Shown in pieces: positions 6,544 through 12,602 of a DNA stretch of 12,602 bases (the first letter of the stretch is position 1; the number at the start of each line of letters is the position of its first letter). The stretch lies in the NCBI GenBank assembly GCA_020431945.1, contig JAGQHH010000637.1, forward strand, positions 1-12,602. The letters are read 5' to 3'. This DNA is from Cyanobacteria bacterium HKST-UBA02 (GTDB taxonomy: Bacteria > Cyanobacteriota > Vampirovibrionia > Obscuribacterales > Obscuribacteraceae). Below the pieces are notes generated by a model. The model was not told the DNA's origin, ran no database searches, and was given only the letters and a program-made list of their open reading frames with translations. The position numbers and the translations under genes were made by a program.

Positions 6544-9469
6544 GAGCGTCAGCTTTGTCGGTTTCGGCTCCATAGCCAATGAAAGTGTCGAGTTCAGCCG
6601 CGACGATCTGAATCTCATCGTAGAGCCCAACGAGTACGGCAAGTCCACCATGGTGGAGTCGATCTGGGCAATCCTCTTCGATTTCCCCGGCGATTCCCTG
6701 CTCGAGTCCTCCGAGCGCGACTCCATGCGTCCCTGGGATAGCAGCATGCCTTATTCGGGAATTCTCGACCTCGAGGCAGGGGGACGCTCTCTGAGGATCA
6801 TCCGGGATTTCCAGGAGCGCACAGTGACGGTACTGGACCGCGGCCAGGACGATCTGGACGTCACCACCGAGTTTCTCGACGAGAGCGGTGAAGAGCAAGT
6901 CGGCTTGAAGCTCACCGGCATGAGCAGGGACCTGTTTCGAAACACCTGCCTGGTCGGCCAGCGTCACCTGGACGAGCACCACGCCGGAGGCACCGGCAAT
7001 ATCATCGAAGATCTGCAAGCGATCGCAGACAGCTCCTCCACCGGCTCCACAGCCGGCACCGCCATCGGTGTCATAAAAGAGACCATGGCACATTATCCTT
7101 ATGGAAGCGGGCGCTCCCCCATCACTTCGGTGATCGCCGAGCTCAACGCCCGGAAAGAGGAGATCGTCGCCCGCCTGGCCGAGATGGACGGCGAACGGGA
7201 GATGATGGCATCCTGGCTGGTCCAGATCGAAGAGGCGGATCGCCAGATCTCGGGCGAATCGGCCAATCCCATGGACATCGAATACAACAATATCAAGCTC
7301 GAGCTCTCGGAGCTGGAGCGCCGACTCGAACACCTCAGCGACCGGGTGAGCAGCCGGGAGGAGCTCGAAGCCAGACTGGCCGAGCACAACCAGTCGAGCC
7401 CCCTGCCCGATATCTATCTCAACAAGATCAACGAGCTCTGGACCAGGCGCGAATCTCGCAAGTCCGACATGGAGCATCTCAACGACGAGATCCAGCCCAA
7501 CCAGGAAGAATACGAGCGCCTGGAGCAAGCCCTCAACGAGCAATGGCAGGGCTTCGAAGAATTCACCCAGGAAGAAGCCAATACCGTATCGACCCTGGCG
7601 GTCAATCTCTATAATCTGCAGCGCGAAATCGTCGACCTCAAGCGCGATCTCCAGGAAACCACAGGTCGGAGGCTCGCTCCTCTCATCGAGTCTGCATCTC
7701 ATGAAAAAGGTGCTTACAAACTGGCCAAGCTTCTCAGCAAAGAAGAGATCGAAGAAGCCCGCTCTTTCTCGTCTCTGGTGGTAGCCTTCAAAGAGCAGCT
7801 CGTAGACGCCGAGAAGAAACTCGAAGAAGTCAAATTCAATGTCGACGACATCGCCGAGAAGCAGTTAGCCTACCGGAACAACTGCCTGGTGAAGAGTATC
7901 CTCACTTTCGTGGGGGCCATCGTCCTGGTCCTCATTCCACCCATGCTCAAATCCTCGGCAGTGGACGTACCGCAAATTGTGGTGACCATTTTCATGGCCG
8001 CCGGATTGCTGCTCTTCCCTGTCTTTCTCTTTTTCGTGAGCCGCTGCCTGACTTACAAGTCGCATATGGCTGATGAGAAAGAAAGCACCATGAACGAAGA
8101 GCACAAAATCAAAAAAGCCCTTCAACAGAGCCAGGGTAAAATCGCCAACCTCGAGATCAAGCTCAGCAACCTCGCGCAGAAAGCCGGTCTGGACGACAAG
8201 CAAAACCTTCTGTCCATGCTCGAGCAGGCTTCCAGCGAAGCGGTGATCATCGAAGAGCAGGAATCCCGGGAGAATGTCGTCAAAACACGAGAGCAGAACG
8301 AGCAGAAACTCCTGAGCGATCTCGCCTACTATTTCAACAAAGCCGGACGCAGCACCGAGGTCATCGACTCCCAGCGAGCCATGGACCTCTCCCAGGACAT
8401 CAATGCTTTCTATGCCGAGAAGATGTCTCTGAACGAGCGCTTCCAGCAGATCCACAATGCCCGCAAGCAGATGGACTTCCTGGCCCAGGAGATCGTCCAG
8501 ATCGACAGCGAGCTAGCCCCCACACTCCTCGAGGCCGGGATCGACACAAGCGAAGGCACCGATGAAAAGCTCCCCGAGATATCCACCCTCCTGGATTTCC
8601 AGAACAAGCGCCAGGAGATCCTGGACGATCTCTCCAAGCTCGAATACGACCTCTCCAATTTCGCCAATGTCGACACCGCCGCCACTGACCTGCAAGTCCA
8701 GAGAGACGCCATGGTAGCGCGTATGAACGAACTGGTGGAGCTCAAGCCCGAGCTCGCCGACCTGCCCGAGCCGGACCCGAACAACCCGCCGGCAGCGCTC
8801 CTGCCCTGGGGCGAAGGTGAAGGAGCATCCCGGGCCAGGGAGAAAAAAGAAGAGCTCCTGGTCAAGCTTCGCACTGCCTGCAACAACAGGGACGAGCATT
8901 ATCTCGAAGCCGTGGAAGAGCTATCCTCGGTAGAGCACGAGCTGGTCTGCGCCAAACGAGCCAAGCTTGCCCTGGAGCTGGCGGTGAGCGTCCTCAATCA
9001 ATCCTCCACCACGACCTATACAGCCTGGTCCGAGCGGCTCAATGAGGCTGCTGCCGAGATAATCGAAGCCCTCGATAGCGATGTGGAGTCCCTTTCTTTC
9101 GACAACGATCTCCATATCACGGTGAAGCTCCGGAGCCTGGCCGAGCCGGTCTCATCCGGCGAGATCAAATCCCGTCTCTCCACCGGATTGCGGGAGCAGG
9201 TCCACTGGCTGGCCCGCATGGCCCTGGCTCGTTATCTCTCCAGCGAAGAGTCCCTGCCGATCGTTCTCGATGAGCCTTTCAGCGAAGCCGATGACACGAG
9301 ATTCCTGGGCATCATGCGCTTTCTTATCGACTCGGTCCTGCCCAATCACCAGGTCATTCTCCTGAGCTGCCACCATCAACGACACCAGTGGCTGCTCTCC
9401 CAGCTTGACGAAGAGAGAGGCGCGCGGCTTTCTTTCCGCAATCGGATACCGGCGGTGCCGGCCGATTGA
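6533..9469 (+). CDS. SbcC/Rad50/YhaN-like ATPase with internal membrane hairpin
   Basis: A 978-residue ABC-type ATPase split by long coiled coils. The N-terminal half has a Walker A variant, EPNEYGKST (31-39), in which the usual first Gly is Glu31. Long heptad-rich helices follow (about 195-445 and 505-850). The C-terminal half holds the signature LSTGLREQ (882-889), Walker B LPIVLDE (908-914, D913, E914) and a switch His in LSCHH (H947). In the middle of the coiled coil, at about 455-472 and 481-503, lie two hydrophobic helices separated by a short polar turn. This replaces the CxxC zinc hook of Rad50/SbcC and is the hallmark of YhaN-type proteins, which are predicted to be membrane-anchored. 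The start ATG at 6533 has AGGTGA at 6518-6523 with a 9-base spacer and overlaps the phosphoesterase stop. Expected role: ATP-driven clamp partner of the phosphoesterase in DNA repair or DNA-end handling at the membrane. Exact function is unproven. Confidence 0.9.
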   Translation: MWIESVSFVGFGSIANESVEFSRDDLNLIVEPNEYGKSTMVESIWAILFDFPGDSLLESSERDSMRPWDSSMPYSGILDLEAGGRSLRIIRDFQERTVTVLDRGQDDLDVTTEFLDESGEEQVGLKLTGMSRDLFRNTCLVGQRHLDEHHAGGTGNIIEDLQAIADSSSTGSTAGTAIGVIKETMAHYPYGSGRSPITSVIAELNARKEEIVARLAEMDGEREMMASWLVQIEEADRQISGESANPMDIEYNNIKLELSELERRLEHLSDRVSSREELEARLAEHNQSSPLPDIYLNKINELWTRRESRKSDMEHLNDEIQPNQEEYERLEQALNEQWQGFEEFTQEEANTVSTLAVNLYNLQREIVDLKRDLQETTGRRLAPLIESASHEKGAYKLAKLLSKEEIEEARSFSSLVVAFKEQLVDAEKKLEEVKFNVDDIAEKQLAYRNNCLVKSILTFVGAIVLVLIPPMLKSSAVDVPQIVVTIFMAAGLLLFPVFLFFVSRCLTYKSHMADEKESTMNEEHKIKKALQQSQGKIANLEIKLSNLAQKAGLDDKQNLLSMLEQASSEAVIIEEQESRENVVKTREQNEQKLLSDLAYYFNKAGRSTEVIDSQRAMDLSQDINAFYAEKMSLNERFQQIHNARKQMDFLAQEIVQIDSELAPTLLEAGIDTSEGTDEKLPEISTLLDFQNKRQEILDDLSKLEYDLSNFANVDTAATDLQVQRDAMVARMNELVELKPELADLPEPDPNNPPAALLPWGEGEGASRAREKKEELLVKLRTACNNRDEHYLEAVEELSSVEHELVCAKRAKLALELAVSVLNQSSTTTYTAWSERLNEAAAEIIEALDSDVESLSFDNDLHITVKLRSLAEPVSSGEIKSRLSTGLREQVHWLARMALARYLSSEESLPIVLDEPFSEADDTRFLGIMRFLIDSVLPNHQVILLSCHHQRHQWLLSQLDEERGARLSFRNRIPAVPAD

Positions 9470-9472
9470 GAA

Positions 9473-9922
9473 TTAATTAGTACCGCTGGCGAGCCGGTAG
9501 CCGGGCTTGAGAATTTCGTCGGCGTTGAATTTCTTGGCAATCCTGTGAGACAGGAAATAAGTGAGTGGATGTCTGGCGGGGTTGCACTTCTGATCCAGAA
9601 TCAAATGTGTAAGGATCGAAAGAGATATACCAACGCGATATGCCTGCTTGTTCGGACCTCTGAAAAGCAGGTAGAAAGCTGCAAGCAGCTCGAAAGAATG
9701 TAAAGGTAGATAGAGTTTGCCGCTATATCTCTCATGCTCGGCTTCCTTAAATCTTGCCCAGTTTGGCTTCCAGCCGTGGGCCCTGACATAGTCCACCAGA
9801 TGATCCAGATCGATCAACCAGCCGGCAAGGAATGTGGCTACTGCTGCCGGCTTGGATTTATAGCGCCAGTAACTGACGCAACCGACGCCAGCCGACGTGA
9901 TAATGTGGCCTACGGTTCGCAT
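9473..9922 (-). CDS. YdjM-like predicted membrane-associated metal-dependent hydrolase
   Basis: A 149-residue protein. Candidate metal ligands are in the usual order for the YdjM-type hydrolase family (PF04307-like): H6 near the N-terminus, D38-x-D40-H41 in WLIDLDHLVDY, H75 in LPLHSFELL, and H106/D110 in LTHLILDQ, followed by a conserved-looking HPL at 118-120. Several stretches are hydrophobic (27-40, 76-88, 97-109), consistent with membrane association. The family's substrate is poorly defined. The start is supported by AAAGGTGA (plus-strand 9932-9939) with a 9-base spacer. The gene converges on the ATPase gene with only 3 bases between stop codons and no terminator between them, so the two transcripts probably overlap. 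Assignment rests on motif spacing by eye, so it is moderate. Confidence 0.65.
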   Translation of the reverse strand: MRTVGHIITSAGVGCVSYWRYKSKPAAVATFLAGWLIDLDHLVDYVRAHGWKPNWARFKEAEHERYSGKLYLPLHSFELLAAFYLLFRGPNKQAYRVGISLSILTHLILDQKCNPARHPLTYFLSHRIAKKFNADEILKPGYRLASGTN

Positions 9923-10100
9923 ATTGTGGAGTCACCTTTCAAGCTGATCATGCTAAAACAGTCGTACCCTTATAAAATGCAGCTAGGCTGCAATGATGAA
10001 CTATTTGATTAGCGTATTTTCATATATACCACAGGATAAGGGTTTTACGCCGTTCTGTCTACTATTTAGGACCGTGCCCACTAGAAAAAAGGATATGTCG
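9923..10100. promoter_or_regulatory. Divergent AT-rich intergenic region
   Basis: This 178-base region separates the minus-strand hydrolase from the plus-strand TPR/NHL gene and must hold both promoters. It is much richer in A and T than its flanks. It contains a perfect hairpin, TGCAGC-TAG-GCTGCA (9978-9992). It also contains an 8-base inverted repeat, ACCCTTAT (9966-9973) and ATAAGGGT (10036-10043), 62 bases apart. TATAAA at 9971-9976 and TATATA at 10023-10028 are -10-like, but I could not pair them with good -35 boxes at 16-18 bases. Confidence 0.4.
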
Positions 10101-11156
10101 ATGAGCCGAAAAGTCGTATTTCCCCTGACCATTCTGATTCTGATCGCCCTGGTCACTGCCGGTCAGTCGGAAGCTGCGGCCCAGAGCCCCAGCCCCCAGG
10201 CGGTCAGCATGTACAACCTGGGTCTCAACGCCTACAAGATGGGTTCCCTCGATTCGGCGATCATCTTCTTCAAGCGGGCCACCGATCTCGATCCCAATCT
10301 CGCCGATGCCCAGTACAATCTCGGCGTCCTCTATAAGAGCCAGAGACGGTTCAAGGAAGCTATCCCGCGTTTCGAGGAAGTGCTCCGGATCAAGCCCAGC
10401 GACGCCGACGCTCACTACCAGCTCGGCCAGTCCCTGCAGGCCCAGTCTCGCTTTGCCGAGGCCAAGCAGCACTATCAGTCGATTCCACCCAGCTCCCCCA
10501 GTTTCCCCGAAGCCCAGAAACGGGTGGCCGAATGCGATCGCAATCAAACCCCCGCAGCTTCGAGCTCACCGGCTCAGATAGCGACCACCACCCCGACCCA
10601 GACCCAGAGTAATCCCGTCGCTACGCCTGCTTACCAGGCTCCCCAGACTCAGCCCTTACAAACACAGGTTCAGACACCGGTGACACCGGTCCAGAGCGCC
10701 CCCACCCCGGCACCGTCAGTGGCAGGCAAGCCTGTGGCAGTGCTAGCCAATACCTCGGTGCGGGTCATCGCCACCGGATTCAACGCTCCTTCCGGTCTCA
10801 CTTTCGACCGTCAGGGCAATCTCTATGTCGCTAATTTCAACAGCAATACAGTGGACCGGATCAGCTCCGACGGCACTCGCACCCAGTTTGCCGCCGGCGG
10901 TCATCTGAAGGGTCCCATCGGTCTTGCTGCTGACGAGGCAGGCAATATATATGTAGCCAATTACAGCGGCGGCACCATTGCCAGAATCACCCCGGCAGGG
11001 ATCTCCACCGTCATTGCTACAGGCTTCAAACAGCCTTATTACCTGATTCTCGATCGGGGCGGCAATCTATTCGTCACCCAGCAGGAAGACAACTCCATCG
11101 TCCGGGTGACCCTGCCCCGCACCGTCGTTTTCAGCAACGGCAACAGCACCAACTGA
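10101..11156 (+). CDS. Exported TPR + Pro/Thr/Gln linker + NHL-repeat protein
   Basis: A 351-residue protein. Residues 1-27 form a signal peptide (MSRK, then a hydrophobic core FPLTILILIALVTA, likely cleavage around SEAAA-Q). Three TPR units follow at about 33-66, 67-100 and 101-134 (NLGLNAYKMGSLDSAIIFFK, NLGVLYKSQRRFKEAI). A Pro/Thr/Gln/Ala-rich flexible linker spans 147-210. The C-terminus (221-341) holds three NHL/SMP-30-like beta-propeller blades, recognisable from GLTFDRQGNLYVANFNSNTV, then GLAADEAGNIYVANYSGGTI, then LILDRGGNLFVTQQEDNSIV. The start at 10101 is preferred over upstream in-frame ATGs (9993, 10095) because AAGGA at 10089-10093 lies 7 bases before it and the signal peptide then begins correctly. 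The gene converges on the slipin gene with an 8-base gap. Likely a periplasmic or surface interaction protein; no catalytic residues are evident. Confidence 0.85.
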   Translation: MSRKVVFPLTILILIALVTAGQSEAAAQSPSPQAVSMYNLGLNAYKMGSLDSAIIFFKRATDLDPNLADAQYNLGVLYKSQRRFKEAIPRFEEVLRIKPSDADAHYQLGQSLQAQSRFAEAKQHYQSIPPSSPSFPEAQKRVAECDRNQTPAASSSPAQIATTTPTQTQSNPVATPAYQAPQTQPLQTQVQTPVTPVQSAPTPAPSVAGKPVAVLANTSVRVIATGFNAPSGLTFDRQGNLYVANFNSNTVDRISSDGTRTQFAAGGHLKGPIGLAADEAGNIYVANYSGGTIARITPAGISTVIATGFKQPYYLILDRGGNLFVTQQEDNSIVRVTLPRTVVFSNGNSTN

Positions 11157-11164
11157 ATATCGAT

Positions 11165-11914
11165 CTAGCCAGGGTCTTCTTCTTTTTTCTTGTCAGCGAA
11201 CAATTCCATGGGGATCGGCAGGAGGATAGTGCTGCTTTTCTCGCTGCTCACCTCGAGCATTGTCTGGAGCTGGCGCAACTGCATGGCGCCGGGCTGCGAT
11301 GAGATTACCGCCGCTGCATCCCGGAGCTTCTCGGCAGCCTGGAGCTCGCCGTCGGCAGCGACGATTTTGGCACGTCTCTCTCTTTCGGCCTCCGCCTGCC
11401 TGGCCATGGCTCTCTGCATATTGACCGGAATTTCCAGGTCTTTGATCTCCACCGAATTGACCTTGATTCCCCAGGCTTCGGTCTGACGATCGATGATAGC
11501 GCTGAGCTTTTTGTTGAGAGCATCTCTTTCGGTGAGCAGATCGTCCAGGTCGTGCTGGCCGACGATGGTCCTGAGCGTGGTCTGAGCCACCTGGGCCGTT
11601 GCCTCCACGGCATCCTCGACTTTGATCACCGCTTTCACCGGATCGGCTATCTGGAAAAAGCAGACAGCCGCTACCCTGGCAGAGACATTATCCCGGGTGA
11701 TCGCTTCCTGAACCGGAATAGGCATGGTAATCACCCGGATATCGATTTTCTGGCTGCGCTCCAGAAGTGGAATGACGAACTGGGGTCCGGGACCGCGCAT
11801 GCCGGTGACCTTGCCTAGACGAAGGACCACCAGGCGATCGTATTCATTGACGAAACGCAGACCCGATAAGACGACGATTCCGGTGAGGCCGATGAGAAAG
11901 CCGACTATTTCCAT
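11165..11914 (-). CDS. Slipin / stomatin-like SPFH (band 7) membrane protein
   Basis: A 249-residue protein, the normal length for bacterial slipins. Residues 1-20 form a single hydrophobic anchor (MEIVGFLIGLTGIVVLSGL). The SPFH domain follows: NEYDRLVVLRLGKVTGMRGPG (23-43), PLLERSQKIDIR (49-60), TMPIPVQEAITRDNVSARVA (63-82), then LRTIVGQHDLDDLLTERDALN (114-134). A charged helix (168-200) precedes a C-terminal STILLPIPMEL (228-238), the typical slipin tail. Slipins oligomerise on the cytoplasmic membrane and organise lipid microdomains or protect membrane proteases. No NfeD-type protease gene is visible next to it. The start has GGAG (plus-strand 11924-11927) with a 9-base spacer. Confidence 0.93.
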   Translation of the reverse strand: MEIVGFLIGLTGIVVLSGLRFVNEYDRLVVLRLGKVTGMRGPGPQFVIPLLERSQKIDIRVITMPIPVQEAITRDNVSARVAAVCFFQIADPVKAVIKVEDAVEATAQVAQTTLRTIVGQHDLDDLLTERDALNKKLSAIIDRQTEAWGIKVNSVEIKDLEIPVNMQRAMARQAEAERERRAKIVAADGELQAAEKLRDAAAVISSQPGAMQLRQLQTMLEVSSEKSSTILLPIPMELFADKKKEEDPG

Positions 11915-12062
11915 GTCTGTCCACTCCGACTAGCTCTATTAGAAATACCCAGATCCAGGGGAAAACCTGTTAAACGGATCGACACGGAGCACTATCATGG
12001 GTTTGTGAACGGGGAATATTTCAATTATTGCCCTGACGAGACATGTATGAGGTCCCGAGGAT

Positions 12063-12602
12063 ATGAACGAGCGCATCAAAGCCGATCGCCACTCCAGAAA
12101 GGACAGACAGCCAAAAGCCTTAGCTCGCTGCCGAACCAGGAAAAGACCGGTGGAGGAGATGAATCCTCACGAGAAACGCTCGTCGATGATCGAAAAACCC
12201 GGATTCACATTTCTTCTTCTCGGAGTCTTTCTTCCGGCTGCCGCTCTATTGACCGAATACTCGACTCACTATCTGGCAAGACACTATTTCGACCCCTTTC
12301 CGACCCTCTATCACTTTCTCCTTTTCAGTCTTATTCCAATAAGCAACCTTCTTGCCTGGCTCTCGGTGAGATCCAATGTCTCGGCTCTCTACTCGGTGAC
12401 CGCTCTTGCCAGCGGCATGTCTCTCGGTGTCTGCATCCTCTATACCTTGATGCTCCTCCCTCTTGCCCCCCAACTGGTTTTCCTCATGCCCATGGGCGCA
12501 CTGGGAATCGCGCCCCTGGTGGCCATACCTTTCTGCCTGCATGCCGGCAATATCATATGCGGACTGGCCAGCCGCCAGGATTCTTTTTTCGATGCGCATC
12601 AA
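12063..12602 (+). CDS. Integral membrane protein, unknown family (3' end outside window)
   Basis: An open frame of 180 codons without stop reaches the right edge of the window, so the C-terminus is missing. After a very basic N-terminus (about 1-45, rich in Arg and Lys) there are at least four hydrophobic helices: about 47-64 (FTFLLLGVFLPAAALL), 82-101 (LYHFLLFSLIPISNLLAWL), 108-133, and 137-168, the last possibly two helices. I do not recognise the family. The ATG at 12063 has GAGG at 12049-12052 with a 10-base spacer. In-frame ATGs at 12159 (GGAGGAG directly touching it) and 12186 are alternatives, and the latter would remove the basic extension. The gene is divergent from the slipin across a 148-base gap. 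The opposite strand is also open here, but its product is highly charged and repetitive and lacks the coherent helices seen in this frame. Confidence 0.65.
   Translation, partial: MNERIKADRHSRKDRQPKALARCRTRKRPVEEMNPHEKRSSMIEKPGFTFLLLGVFLPAAALLTEYSTHYLARHYFDPFPTLYHFLLFSLIPISNLLAWLSVRSNVSALYSVTALASGMSLGVCILYTLMLLPLAPQLVFLMPMGALGIAPLVAIPFCLHAGNIICGLASRQDSFFDAHQ

Noticed and set aside
6506..7702. Long minus-strand open frame (398 codons) opposite the ATPase gene
   Set aside because: It is antisense to the Walker A half of the ATPase, and its low-complexity Val/Gly/Asp/Leu-rich product is typical of a shadow of a GC-rich coiled-coil gene.
9993..10100. Upstream ATG starts for the TPR/NHL protein
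   Set aside because: The added residues are unlike the rest, come from the AT-rich promoter region and precede a well-formed signal peptide; AAGGA is correctly spaced only for the ATG at 10101.
7019..10541. Two GCGATCGC octamers (7019-7026 and 10534-10541), the HIP1 element of cyanobacteria
   Set aside because: Two copies in 12.6 kb is far below typical HIP1 density and is not enough to infer lineage.
12246..12602. Minus-strand open frame reaching the right edge
   Set aside because: Its product is His/Gly/Glu-rich and without structure, whereas the plus strand encodes consistent membrane helices.

Overview
The window reads as a chromosomal stretch from a bacterium with an envelope-rich, probably diderm lifestyle and a GC content in the high fifties by eye. 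Exported repeat proteins (a 22-unit leucine-rich-repeat-variant protein and a TPR/NHL hybrid), a PatA-like DUF4388 protein, a slipin and polytopic membrane proteins point to a large-genome free-living lineage. Acidobacteriota, Myxococcota or non-photosynthetic Cyanobacteriota would all fit, but nothing in the sequence fixes the phylum. I see no rRNA, tRNA, CRISPR array, insertion sequence, integrase or prophage gene.

Layout. Positions 90-9469 hold five genes on the plus strand: a DUF4388 multi-module protein, a secreted LRV-repeat protein, an acyl-CoA thiolase closest in motifs to the PcaF/PaaJ (3-oxoadipyl-CoA thiolase) group, an SbcD/YhaO-like metallophosphoesterase and an SbcC/YhaN-like ATPase. 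The LRV and thiolase genes are 15 bases apart and the phosphoesterase and ATPase genes overlap by 11 bases, so each pair is probably co-transcribed. A 106-base gap with two palindromes separates the two pairs. On the minus strand a small YdjM-like predicted membrane-associated metal-dependent hydrolase (9473-9922) ends 3 bases from the ATPase gene. A 178-base AT-rich divergent region follows, then an exported TPR + low-complexity linker + NHL-repeat protein (10101-11156), a convergent slipin (11165-11914, minus) and, divergent from that, an integral membrane protein that runs off the right edge (12063 onward).

How they work together. The one clear functional unit is the phosphoesterase/ATPase pair. 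It has the architecture of the YhaO/YhaN branch of the Mre11-Rad50/SbcCD superfamily: the ATPase carries a two-helix membrane hairpin where Rad50/SbcC has its zinc hook. The phosphoesterase has lost residues usually needed for two-metal catalysis (the motif II Asp and the motif III His), so the pair may be a membrane-anchored DNA-end or DNA-structure sensor rather than a standard nuclease. This is the most interesting element of the window. The other genes look like independent housekeeping or envelope functions.
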